Origin: Psychromonas ingrahamii 37
Lineage (GTDB): Bacteria > Pseudomonadota > Gammaproteobacteria > Enterobacterales > Psychromonadaceae
Length of the DNA: 64,000 nucleotides
Reading direction: 5' to 3'
NCBI RefSeq assembly: GCF_000015285.1
Contig: NC_008709.1
Span: forward strand, 620,001 to 684,000
In this document: in pieces, positions 26,514-34,651 of the stretch
Layout: each line of letters begins with the position of its first letter
Numbering within the stretch: the first letter of the stretch is position 1
Notes under the pieces: generated by a model
What the model saw: only the letters and a program-made list of their open reading frames with translations
The model's database searches: none
Told to the model about the DNA's origin: nothing
Position numbers and translations under genes: made by a program

Positions 26514-28457
26514 TCAGCCCGACTTAAGCAACGCCTCAAACTCATCAATTGGCACGGGTTTGCTAAATAAATAACCTTGATAATGGGTACAGCCTTTATT
26601 CAACAGGAATTGTTTTTCTTCTACTGTCTCGACACCCTCGGCAATAACGTCGATACCTAAGCTATGTGACATGGCAATGATAGTGCGTACAATTATTCTG
26701 TCATGGGCATCCGTAATAAGGTCACGCACAAATGACTGGTCTATTTTTAATTGATTGATGGGCAATCTTTTTAGATATTGTAAAGAAGAATAACCAGTGC
26801 CAAAGTCGTCTAATGAGAATAAAATACCTATTTTTCTGAGCGTATTCATTTTGATAATGATATCGCTAATATTTTCCACCAACATACTTTCGGTTAGTTC
26901 TAGCTTTAGTCGGTCAGGGATAATCTGATGACGTTGCAGAGTGGTTTTGACTTGTTCTATAAAGTCTTCTTGATGAAATTGTTTCGCACTGACATTAACG
27001 GCGAGTACAAGGTCTTGTGTCAGTGGGTTCTGTTGCCATTTTTTAAGTTGAGCACAGGCGGTATCTAATACCCATTGCCCTATCGGTAAAATAAGCCCTG
27101 TTTCTTCGGCTAAAGGAATAAAGTTAAAGGGTGAAATCTGACCACGTTCTGGATGTTGCCAGCGGATTAAGGCTTCAGCTCCTAATGCTTGACCAGAGCC
27201 GTTAACCTGTATTTGATAATATAGTTGGAATTGATTTTGTTTAATCGCTTTGTGCAGTTCATTTTCCATCTCTGCACGGATAGTAATAGCTTCCAGCATT
27301 GTTTGATTAAAGAAACAAAGGCTGTTACGCCCTGCGTCCTTGGATTGATACATAGCAATATCCGCTTGCTTTAACAGCTCCTCTGATCCCAATTCATGCC
27401 CATTGAAAATTGTCGCGCCGATACTGAGGGTGCAGTGATACTTGATCGCATTGAGTGAGTAGGGTTGAGTCAGTGTAAAGAGGATTTTTTTGGCCATCTG
27501 TTTGGTTTGTGCAGTAGCTTTAATTGCTTGTGGGCTGAGGTTTTCTAACACCACCACAAACTCATTACAGCCCAATCGAGCGATGGTATCACCTTCTCTA
27601 ACACTTTCAGTTAAGCGGGTGGTTACTTGTTTTAATAATAAATTTCCCACATCGTGGCCACGGGTATTATTGAGGGTTTTAAGGTGGTCTAAATCAATAA
27701 ACAGTAATGCACCATACTGATGAGTGCGCGCATTAATAGTGAGGGCAAGATTAAGTTCATCAAGCAATAGACGGCGGTTTGGCAACTTAGTGAGCGGATC
27801 AAAGTAGGCGAGGTTATTGATTTCTTCCGAGGCAGCTTTGTCTAACGTAATATCTATGATCATAGCGACATAATTAGAGACCATCCCGTTGGTATCTTTC
27901 ACTGCAGTAATAGTCATATGTCCAGGATAGATATCACCATTTTTGCGGCTATTCCATATCTCACCTTCCCATGCGTCGGTGCTGTTGATACTGTCCCACA
28001 TCGCCTTATAGAACACTTTTTCTTGCCGGCCAGAGCTAAATAGCTTAGGTTTTTGTCCAATAACTTCTTCTGCACTGTAGCCTGAAATTCTGATATAGGC
28101 CTTATTCACGCGAAGAATACGGTTATTAGCATCGGTGATAAACATGCCTTCTTGAGATTCAAAGGCAGTGGCGGCAATACGAAATTCAAGAGCAATGACT
28201 AATTCGGCAGCCAGTTTTTCTTTTTCTTCCTTGGCAATGACTAACTCGGCAGCCAGCTTTTCTTTTTCTTCCTCGGCAATGATTAACTCAGCGGCCAGCT
28301 TTTCTTTTTCTTCACTTTGAAAGAGCAGTTTTTCATTAGCGTCTAAATTCAAAATATTAAACCTTTCTTTAATTTTCACGGTAGCACTCACTAATGTGGT
28401 TATGTTCTTAAATGCAATGTTGCAAGATGTTCGCAATTTTAAAAACACTACGATCAA
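26514..28457 (-). CDS. PAS-GGDEF-EAL cyclic-di-GMP signalling protein
   Basis: A soluble protein of up to 647 aa. Order: N-terminal coiled coil with three 14-residue repeats of the type EEKEKLAAELVIA (about 48-90), a PAS domain (about 92-208), GGDEF domain (about 218-385) and EAL domain (about 400-640). The GGDEF signature reads GCNEF, so cyclase activity is probably lost; the EAL domain keeps EALIRW, NVSAKQF, ELTES, DDFGTGYSSL and EGVET, so it is probably a phosphodiesterase. The first in-frame start is TTG at 28457 with no strong ribosome binding site, so the true N-terminus is uncertain. No cognate partner is adjacent. Confidence 0.85.
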   Translation of the reverse strand: MIVVFLKLRTSCNIAFKNITTLVSATVKIKERFNILNLDANEKLLFQSEEKEKLAAELIIAEEEKEKLAAELVIAKEEKEKLAAELVIALEFRIAATAFESQEGMFITDANNRILRVNKAYIRISGYSAEEVIGQKPKLFSSGRQEKVFYKAMWDSINSTDAWEGEIWNSRKNGDIYPGHMTITAVKDTNGMVSNYVAMIIDITLDKAASEEINNLAYFDPLTKLPNRRLLLDELNLALTINARTHQYGALLFIDLDHLKTLNNTRGHDVGNLLLKQVTTRLTESVREGDTIARLGCNEFVVVLENLSPQAIKATAQTKQMAKKILFTLTQPYSLNAIKYHCTLSIGATIFNGHELGSEELLKQADIAMYQSKDAGRNSLCFFNQTMLEAITIRAEMENELHKAIKQNQFQLYYQIQVNGSGQALGAEALIRWQHPERGQISPFNFIPLAEETGLILPIGQWVLDTACAQLKKWQQNPLTQDLVLAVNVSAKQFHQEDFIEQVKTTLQRHQIIPDRLKLELTESMLVENISDIIIKMNTLRKIGILFSLDDFGTGYSSLQYLKRLPINQLKIDQSFVRDLITDAHDRIIVRTIIAMSHSLGIDVIAEGVETVEEKQFLLNKGCTHYQGYLFSKPVPIDEFEALLKSG

Positions 28458-28789
28458 AGAAAGGAGAGAGCAATATGAATTATTAAATATTACAAATTAA
28501 ATAGATTTAATTTTTGTTTTTTAGTGAATTTAGTGATGTTTGGCCTATTGAACAATATTAATAATGCGTTCAAGTAGGTTGCAAACAGCAGCAAAGGCTC
28601 CGTTAGGTATTGTCTCTGCATTTTAAACTGGATTTAACAGCTTTAAGCCGCAGCCTGCTCTACTCGACTATTATAAATATTCAGCAGAGGGTGACGCTTT
28701 CCTGTGCGTTGCCTGATGATACTGACAGCGCAAGATGAAAAAAAAATTGACCCTCTTTGGCAGCAAAGGAAACAATATCTGCATAAAGG
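28458..28789. other. Intergenic DNA upstream of the PAS-GGDEF-EAL gene
   Basis: It holds a minus-strand protein remnant at 28643-28730. On the plus strand, a ribosome-binding-site-like AAAGGAGAGAGCAATATG at 28461-28478 leads only to a 3-codon frame, so it is not a gene. Confidence 0.4.
28643..28730 (-). pseudogene. Unidentified C-terminal protein fragment
   Basis: The minus-strand frame reads IIRQRTGKRHPLLNIYNSR and ends EQAAA at TAA 28643-28645. It has no start codon and looks like the tail of a decayed protein, possibly a transposase. I cannot name the family. Confidence 0.3.
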
Positions 28790-29251
28790 CTAATGCTGCT
28801 TTCTTCTTCTGGAAAAGAGCCGTATACCGAGCAGACCGAAACCCAATAATATGGAAATATTAGGCTCAGGAACCGTCCAATAATGCGTTATGCTCTTAAT
28901 GTCGGTTGGATCGGCCTTAAAAGTAAACTTAAAAGTTGCTGTGCCATCGATGGGAACATGATCTTTAATATCACCTACAAAATCTACCCGTAACCTGGCA
29001 TCTTTAGAGTTACCTGCTGTCCCCTGAAATCCCCAGGAATAATCCCAATCAGGTGTATTGGTTGCGCTTAACTCCCCTAATAGAGGCCCTGAAAAAGCAC
29101 TGGATTTATCAAATATAATCTCCACATGAAAATCAGTCGCAAAATGACCTGTGTCATTTTTGACGTCGAAGGTTTTAGTGATGTCAATCAAGGTTGCGTT
29201 TACCTGCAACGACCATACCAGTATAAATATTCCAACAATAAATGTACGCAT
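28790..29251 (-). CDS. PEP-CTERM sorting-domain protein
   Basis: A 153-aa secreted protein. It has a signal peptide (MRTFIVGIFILVWSLQVNA), a beta-rich middle, and a C-terminal sorting signal made of VPEPN, a hydrophobic helix (ISILLGFGLLGI) and RRRKQH. Such proteins are cut and sorted by exosortase and usually go to the cell surface or extracellular matrix. No exosortase or exopolysaccharide locus lies in the window. The ATG at 29251 has AAGGAG upstream; an ATG 18 codons earlier is less likely. The exact role is unknown. Confidence 0.8.
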   Translation of the reverse strand: MRTFIVGIFILVWSLQVNATLIDITKTFDVKNDTGHFATDFHVEIIFDKSSAFSGPLLGELSATNTPDWDYSWGFQGTAGNSKDARLRVDFVGDIKDHVPIDGTATFKFTFKADPTDIKSITHYWTVPEPNISILLGFGLLGIRLFSRRRKQH

Positions 29252-29349
29252 GTGACTTATCTCCTTTCCATTAATAAAAATAGGAACTGACTTTTTTGGT
29301 GACATTCTTCGGAAACCAAAACCTCAACAGGAACGCATTGTGAGCCCTT

Positions 29350-29742
29350 TTACTTTGCATACTTAATGGTGATGGCTGTAATAATACCCCACACCCAATT
29401 GAAGAATATTACAAACACCGGTGTCATTAGTCCAAGCTCTATTCCAGCAATACCTTTGTTTGCCTGATAGGGGAAAACAATAAAGAGCATAACAGCGGTT
29501 GGAAATAGACTTAAGATTGTTCCCTTAAGAAGTAGCCTTGATTGCAATATGGGTAGAATGAAAAGAAATCCCCAGAGACCGCCCCACACAATTCTTGGAT
29601 ACAACCATGCAGGGCTGAAAGAGGGGTCAATTGAAACACCCCATGTTGAAGTGATACCAAGCTGTCCAAATTGCCAAACAGTTATGCTGTTGCCTAGTGC
29701 TCCCAAGCAGCCCGCTGCAAAGAATAATAATAGTTTTTTCAT
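29350..29742 (-). CDS. Conserved hypothetical inner-membrane protein
   Basis: A 130-aa protein with four predicted membrane segments (about residues 4-22, 50-68, 75-93, 104-125) and the loop QFGQLGITSTWGVSIDP. AGGGA precedes the ATG. No catalytic motif is visible, and I do not recognise the family. It lies 98 bp upstream of the PEP-CTERM gene on the same strand, so co-transcription is possible. Confidence 0.6.
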   Translation of the reverse strand: MKKLLLFFAAGCLGALGNSITVWQFGQLGITSTWGVSIDPSFSPAWLYPRIVWGGLWGFLFILPILQSRLLLKGTILSLFPTAVMLFIVFPYQANKGIAGIELGLMTPVFVIFFNWVWGIITAITIKYAK

Positions 29743-29889
29743 GCTTATCCCTGGTGTGGACTAACAGTGTATTAGTCATAAACATTTAAATTTTTTTGAT
29801 TGTTAAAGGTTAGACCAGAGCACGTAATAAAACAGTTGGGTAGCATACATATTCACTTGTAAATGGTTTTTTTGTCTTGGGAAAATGAT

Positions 29890-29913
29890 GCATTTGCATT
29901 TGCATTTGCATTT
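29890..29913. repeat. Hexamer microsatellite (GCATTT x4)
   Basis: Four perfect tandem copies of GCATTT in a non-coding stretch. Copy number may vary between strains. Confidence 0.9.
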
Positions 29914-30024
29914 ATAAAGGTCTCTGTAAATACAAATTGAAAATAATTCATTTTTCAATAAATTTAAGTATGCGAAACTTGTGCATTAGGTGTTTATATA
30001 ATGTGCGGCGAAAGTATAAAAGCC

Positions 30025-30156
30025 CCGTCAGAAAACACCCGTTGATGACTTGGGCGCAAAGATTAAAGCTGATTTTTAATCTTGATATTGAAAATGGCAG
30101 GCATCGCGGAGGAGTAAAATAATGACCAGTATTAAAGAGCTAAAACAGGCTGTTTA
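30025..30156 (+). pseudogene. Remnant of an IS91-family transposase C-terminus
   Basis: The frame reads HPLMTWAQRLKLIFNLDIEN, then GRHRGGVK, and after a one-base shift IMTSIKELKQAV. It matches the TWAQRLKRVF-(N/A)IDIE-C-x2-CGG-V(K/R)IIASIE end of IS91/IS801-type transposases. Both zinc-binding cysteines have been replaced, the frame is broken, and all upstream catalytic parts are gone. Confidence 0.7.
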
Positions 30157-30243
30157 AATCAACATTTTTTTGGTGAAGCTTTTCTACTCTTACTATACTT
30201 ATAGCTATCTATCATTTCAAAAACACCCTACTAATAGGAGTAT

Positions 30244-32370
30244 ATGAGTATGTTTCATTTATATCTTTCAGGACTGAGGTTGGTAGCTATTACATTCTTG
30301 AGTCTTATTGCAAGTGCATCCTGGGCAGCGCTGACGCCTGTTGAGGTGGCCAAAATTCTCGCCAGTGATGGCGCCGCTTATGATTATTTTGGTTACTCGG
30401 TGGCATTGTCCGGGGATACCGCCGTTATTGGTGCCGGTGTTTCATATACTGTTCCAGCTTCTGGCCCGGGTGCCGCTTATGTGTATACCCGTAACGGCAC
30501 TTCCTGGAGTGAACAGGCCAAACTGACCGCCAGTGATGGCAGCACCGCTGATAACTTCGGTTACTCAGTGGCGATAGATGGCGATACCATAGTCGTTGGT
30601 GCCAGATTTGCGGACGGCGTGGTCACTGACGCTGGCGCTGTTTATGTTTATACTCGAAGTGGAACTGTCTGGAGTGAACAGGCAAAAATCACTGCCAGTG
30701 ATGGTCAATTTCGTGATTTTTTCGGTAATTCGCTAGCAATCTATGGCGATAACCTGGCAATCGGCGCCTATGGCGACGATAATCCGGACGCAGATGCCGG
30801 TTCGGTCTATATCTACACTCGCAGTGGAACTACTTGGAACGAGCAGGCTAAGCTCAGGGACAGTGATGGTTTAACAAATGACAGGTTTGGTTGGGCGGTG
30901 GATCTATTCGATGATACTGCATTGATCGGTACAGTTTACGATGATGATAACGGCACTCGTTCAGGAAGCGCCTTCGTGTTTACACGCAGTGGCACAACCT
31001 GGAGCGAACAGGCCAAACTCCAGCCGGATGATTCTAAAAGCTATCATTTTTTTGGGGTATCAGTTGCGTTATCTGCAGATACGGCGCTAATTGGAACGAA
31101 TGGTGATGCTGACAAGGGTCTTGAAGCCGGTGCGGCCTACGTATTTGTGCGCAGCGGCGCACTCTGGAGCCAACAGGCAAAACTCATCGGCAGTGATGTC
31201 GAAACCGATGATGAGTCCGGCTGGTCGGTTGCGCTGTCTGGTGATACTGCGCTTGTTAGCGCCATCCGTGATGATGATAACGGCACTGACTCTGGCGCAG
31301 TTTACATATTTGCCCGTAATGGGACTATCTGGAGTGAGCAAGCGAAAATCAAACCAGGCGACGGTGCTTACCGTGATTTTTTTAGTTTTTCAATGGGACT
31401 GTCCGGCGATACCGCACTGATTGCAGCAAATCTTGAGGATGACAATGGCGCTGATGCAGGTGCCGCCTACATATTCACCGGCGTGACTGGTAATACGGCG
31501 CCCGTGGCAGAGGCAGGGCTTAATCAGTCCATTCATGTCGGGCAGAACGTTGCCCTTGACGGCAGTGGCTCTACAGATGACAAAACAGCATCGGAAGATC
31601 TTTTATACGATTGGACCTTTGATGCGAAACCGCCGGGTAGCCCTGTTGTGCTGACCAATGCCGATACAGTGACCCCCAGCTTTATTGTGGATCTACCGGG
31701 CGACTATCTGATAAGCCTAGTGGTGACGGATCAAGGCGCACTGTCCAGCCTTCCTGATATAGTCACCGTTTCTTCATTAAATACGCCACCTGTGGCAAAT
31801 GCCGGCTTTGATCGGGGCAGTTATGTGGGTGAAACCGTGGTGCTCGATGGCTCGGCAAGTTTTGATTCAGACTCTGATGCACTGACCTTTCTGTGGACTC
31901 TCACTGCGCCCACCGGGAGTAGCGCAACCCTCAGCGACAATGCTGGTGTGACTCCAGAGTTAATACCGGATCTTGCCGGTGCCTATACGGCAGAGCTTGT
32001 GGTCAGCGATGGTTATGCTGACTCCACGCCGGACGAGGTAAATATTGCGGTTATCACCACGGAACAATATGTGCAGCAACAGGCGATGGAATCATTAAAT
32101 ATTATCACCGTGTTATCACTTAGCAGTGTCACAACCAGTGGGAACCAGACTGCAATGGAAAATTTTCTGTTGCAGGCGATTGACAGTCTGCAAAAGTCAA
32201 AAGTTGATCAAACCCGGCAGAAACTTGAAAAGGCCATCGCCCGTACCGATGGTTGCGCGCTTCGAGGCTCGCCCGACACTGCTGGTGGTGCAACTAAGGA
32301 CTATATCAGCAACTGCGTGGATCAAAACAAAATCTATCCACTGTTGGTGAGTGCGCTGGCGCAGCTTTGA
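30244..32370 (+). CDS. Secreted FG-GAP beta-propeller protein with two PKD-like domains
   Basis: A 708-aa exported protein. A signal peptide (about 1-28, ending ASASWA) is followed by seven repeats of about 55 residues (about 35-420) of the form AKL-ASDG-FG-SVA-GDTA-IGA-AYVYTR-G-WSEQ. These are FG-GAP blades, which would close one seven-bladed propeller. Two PKD/Ig-like domains follow (about 419-510 and 512-605), then a C-terminal module with two cysteines (DGCALRG...ISNC). The AATAGGAGTAT site decides the start. GC content is higher than in neighbouring genes, and a transposase remnant lies just upstream, so transfer is likely. Adhesion or matrix binding is inferred only from the fold. Confidence 0.85.
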   Translation: MSMFHLYLSGLRLVAITFLSLIASASWAALTPVEVAKILASDGAAYDYFGYSVALSGDTAVIGAGVSYTVPASGPGAAYVYTRNGTSWSEQAKLTASDGSTADNFGYSVAIDGDTIVVGARFADGVVTDAGAVYVYTRSGTVWSEQAKITASDGQFRDFFGNSLAIYGDNLAIGAYGDDNPDADAGSVYIYTRSGTTWNEQAKLRDSDGLTNDRFGWAVDLFDDTALIGTVYDDDNGTRSGSAFVFTRSGTTWSEQAKLQPDDSKSYHFFGVSVALSADTALIGTNGDADKGLEAGAAYVFVRSGALWSQQAKLIGSDVETDDESGWSVALSGDTALVSAIRDDDNGTDSGAVYIFARNGTIWSEQAKIKPGDGAYRDFFSFSMGLSGDTALIAANLEDDNGADAGAAYIFTGVTGNTAPVAEAGLNQSIHVGQNVALDGSGSTDDKTASEDLLYDWTFDAKPPGSPVVLTNADTVTPSFIVDLPGDYLISLVVTDQGALSSLPDIVTVSSLNTPPVANAGFDRGSYVGETVVLDGSASFDSDSDALTFLWTLTAPTGSSATLSDNAGVTPELIPDLAGAYTAELVVSDGYADSTPDEVNIAVITTEQYVQQQAMESLNIITVLSLSSVTTSGNQTAMENFLLQAIDSLQKSKVDQTRQKLEKAIARTDGCALRGSPDTAGGATKDYISNCVDQNKIYPLLVSALAQL

Positions 32371-32382
32371 TGGGGTCGTTAA

Positions 32383-32541
32383 CACATTCTGGAATATGAT
32401 ATTAGATCCGCTGTAGCCAGAAATAAATATGGCTGCGGCGCTTTTATAGAGTTAGTGCTAGCGATTACACTATTTAGTCTTATTTTAAGTGTGTCATGGT
32501 GTGAACGATCAGCTCTCGTCGGCGCTACGACAGCTGAATAA
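32383..32541 (+). pseudogene. Possible prepilin-like remnant
   Basis: An open frame of 52 codons without a start codon. It contains KYGCGAFIELVLAITLFSLI, which resembles the G-F-x-L-I-E-L hydrophobic N-terminus of type IV prepilins with two residues missing. It stops after 32541. The resemblance is short and could be chance. Confidence 0.3.
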
Positions 32542-32544
32542 ATG

Positions 32545-32580
32545 AATATCGCCGCTCTTTTAATAAAGCGCGGCGATATT
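32545..32580 (+). terminator. Hairpin, possible terminator downstream of the FG-GAP gene
   Basis: AATATCGCCGC and GCGGCGATATT form an 11-bp stem with a 14-nt loop. Only a short T-rich tail follows, so termination may be weak. Confidence 0.5.
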
Positions 32581-33335
32581 TATTCTATGCTGATATTTTA
32601 ATCCGTTGGGAGGGTGAACCTCCGGCCATGGAGTGATAAGAATTAATAGTTGGACAGCCATCTAATTACTAAACAACACGGTAGGGTAATAACCCTTCTG
32701 AATAACCGTAACGAACACATCGTCGCGGTAAGAGTGTTCGTCGATGTAGTGTTATGCAGAAATCTATCATAATAATAAAGGCGGCGCTTTCTGTATGCAG
32801 ATTTTAGCCTCATTTTGTGTTTTATTACACTCAGGTAGTAAAAATAAAAGTGAGCATTATGCTCGCTTCTTCCCAAAAGCGACTTACACAAAACGCTTCC
32901 CGCCTCCTATTGCTTCTGTAATCTAATAAGAGGATAGTCATTTATCTGAGCTGTTCTTAGTTTGGAAAAAAACTTACTTTTCCAGGTGTCAGTTCCGGGG
33001 TAAGTCGCTATTTTCCATAAGCTATGATCTATTCAAAAAATGAGCTAGAACAAGCATAACAATCAAAGTAAGAGCAAATTGACTCATTCCGGCTATGCCC
33101 CTAATGGTTTCGAATAAGATTTCTATCAGCCTCTGAGTGTGCCTTTAACTCAGAGAGAACTATTCTGCAATAATCGTATTTTATGGCGACTCTGGCCCAG
33201 TGGAATACCTTTAAATGTGCTGTCTTGCTCGCAATGTGCCACTGCGATGACGGCTAAAACAGAACCAAAATAAATCATATTTCAAGTTGAGCAACAGAGA
33301 TTACATCTGAATAAAACAAGGATTAAATATTAAGT
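32581..33335. other. Non-coding stretch before the monooxygenase gene
   Basis: About 750 bp with no frame that has protein-like composition and a good start. Small inverted repeats are seen (GGAGG-GTGAA-CCTCC near 32611, CGAACAC...GTGTTCG near 32711-32740, GAGCATTATGCTC near 32852). I see no nameable element; gene remains decayed beyond recognition are possible. Confidence 0.4.
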
Positions 33336-34337
33336 ATGAACTTTAAAAACATCCCATTTTCGATACTAGAATTAGCCACTGTTTCCAGCCATTCGACACC
33401 TGAAGAAACCTTTAAAAAGAGCCTTGACCTTGCCCAAAAAGCAGAAGAATTTGGTTACAAACGTTTTTGGCTGGCAGAGCACCACAATATGATAAGCATT
33501 GCCAGTTCAGCAACGGCAGTCCTAATTGGATATATTGCTGGTGGTACAAATAAAATAAGGGTGGGTTCCGGTGGAATTATGCTTCCCAACCACTCTCCTT
33601 TAATTGTCTCCGAACAATTTGGAACCTTGGGCTCTATTTACCCAAATCGAATTGATTTGGGCCTGGGAAGAGCTCCGGGAACAGATCAAATAACGGCGCA
33701 TGCCATCCGGTCTGACAGAATGCAAGCGGTCCATAAATTTCCCGAAGAAATCGGTGAGATTCAACAGTATTTTTCTCCTAAGAATAGCGGGGCCCAAGTA
33801 AGGACTAGCATTGCCGAAGGGATAAATGTGCCACTTTATATATTAGGCTCCAGTACAGATAGCGCTCACCTTGCGGCTAAAAAAGGACTTCCCTATGTTT
33901 TTGCAAGTCATTTTGCGCCTGCACAATTATTTGAGGCCCTGAATATTTATAACAATAATTTTAAGCCTTCAGAATTATTGCAGGAACCCTATACAATTGC
34001 CTGCATCAATGTGATCGCAGCAGACAGCGATCAGGAGGCAGAAAAAATGTCTACCTCTATGATTCGAATGATGTTTGGTGTTTTGACCGGAAATATTGAC
34101 TATCTTCAGAAGCCTACCAATATGACCGATGAATTGCGGGAGTTGTCTGAAAATCCCACTTTTCAGCGTATGCTGAAATATTCTTTTGTGGGTAGCAAGG
34201 AAACACTAAAGCAAAATACCACAGATTTTCTTCAAAAAACGGGGGTCAATGAATTAATGGTGGCATCTCATATCTTTGATCATGAGGATCGGGTGAAATC
34301 TTATCGGATTTTTTCGGAAGTGATGAAGGAATTTTAA
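33336..34337 (+). CDS. Luciferase-like flavin-dependent monooxygenase (LLM class)
   Basis: A 333-aa TIM-barrel protein of the bacterial luciferase-like family, YhbW-like group. Typical parts are the N-terminal PFSILELATV, FWLAEHHNM, GGIMLPNHSPL and DLGLGRAPGTD. These proteins use reduced FMN to oxidise organic substrates; the substrate is unknown here. A weak AAGGA lies before the ATG. There is no flavin reductase gene next to it. The gene stands alone between non-coding stretches, which fits an acquired gene. Confidence 0.85.
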   Translation: MNFKNIPFSILELATVSSHSTPEETFKKSLDLAQKAEEFGYKRFWLAEHHNMISIASSATAVLIGYIAGGTNKIRVGSGGIMLPNHSPLIVSEQFGTLGSIYPNRIDLGLGRAPGTDQITAHAIRSDRMQAVHKFPEEIGEIQQYFSPKNSGAQVRTSIAEGINVPLYILGSSTDSAHLAAKKGLPYVFASHFAPAQLFEALNIYNNNFKPSELLQEPYTIACINVIAADSDQEAEKMSTSMIRMMFGVLTGNIDYLQKPTNMTDELRELSENPTFQRMLKYSFVGSKETLKQNTTDFLQKTGVNELMVASHIFDHEDRVKSYRIFSEVMKEF

Positions 34338-34651
34338 ATCCTTAAATAAGAAAATCGAGGGATGTGTTTAAAAATTATGCGATTTTTTTGTTTACTGTGA
34401 TTTTTTTATTTTTGATGATTGAGCAGTTTAATGTTGCACAAGTAATTCAGTATAGGAAGAATAAAAGTTTTTTACCCAAACAAGCTGTTCAAATCAACTT
34501 TGATAACTTTAATAACTTTAATAACTTTGACCGGGACTTTGTTCTTTCTATCTTAAGCGTAGAGCCGTTTTTTTTGAGACCGCAGCGAAAGCTGTGATTG
34601 AGGGAAGAGTGGTCTGCAGCAAAAATTTTGAGATAGCCGGCTGGCGCTGAT
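34338..34651. other. Intergenic DNA after the monooxygenase gene
   Basis: A 77-codon frame (34364-34597) begins with a hydrophobic stretch but then runs through a 9-bp repeat (AACTTTAAT type) encoding FNN units; I do not accept it as a gene. At 34577-34615 a hairpin with a GAAA tetraloop (GCAGC-GAAA-GCTGT) is bracketed by AGACC and GGTCT. Confidence 0.35.

Larger units (their letters stand above)
29743..30243. other. Intergenic DNA with short repeats and a transposase remnant
   Basis: It holds four GCATTT hexamers at 29890-29913 and the IS91-type remnant at 30025-30156. The right end should include the promoter of the FG-GAP gene. No intact gene was found. Confidence 0.5.

Noticed and set aside
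28461-28487. Plus-strand AAAGGAGAGAGCAATATG that looks like a strong translation start
   Set aside because: The frame closes after three codons, so no gene follows.
32643-32891. 82-codon minus-strand frame in the large gap
   Set aside because: Composition is not protein-like and no similarity or start signal is evident.
34364-34597. 77-codon frame with a hydrophobic N-terminus after the monooxygenase gene
   Set aside because: The second half is read through a 9-bp simple repeat (FNN units) and there is no usable ribosome binding site or recognisable family.
34577-34615. Small GNRA-loop hairpin bracketed by AGACC/GGTCT as a candidate structured RNA
   Set aside because: Too short and without covariation evidence; it could arise by chance.
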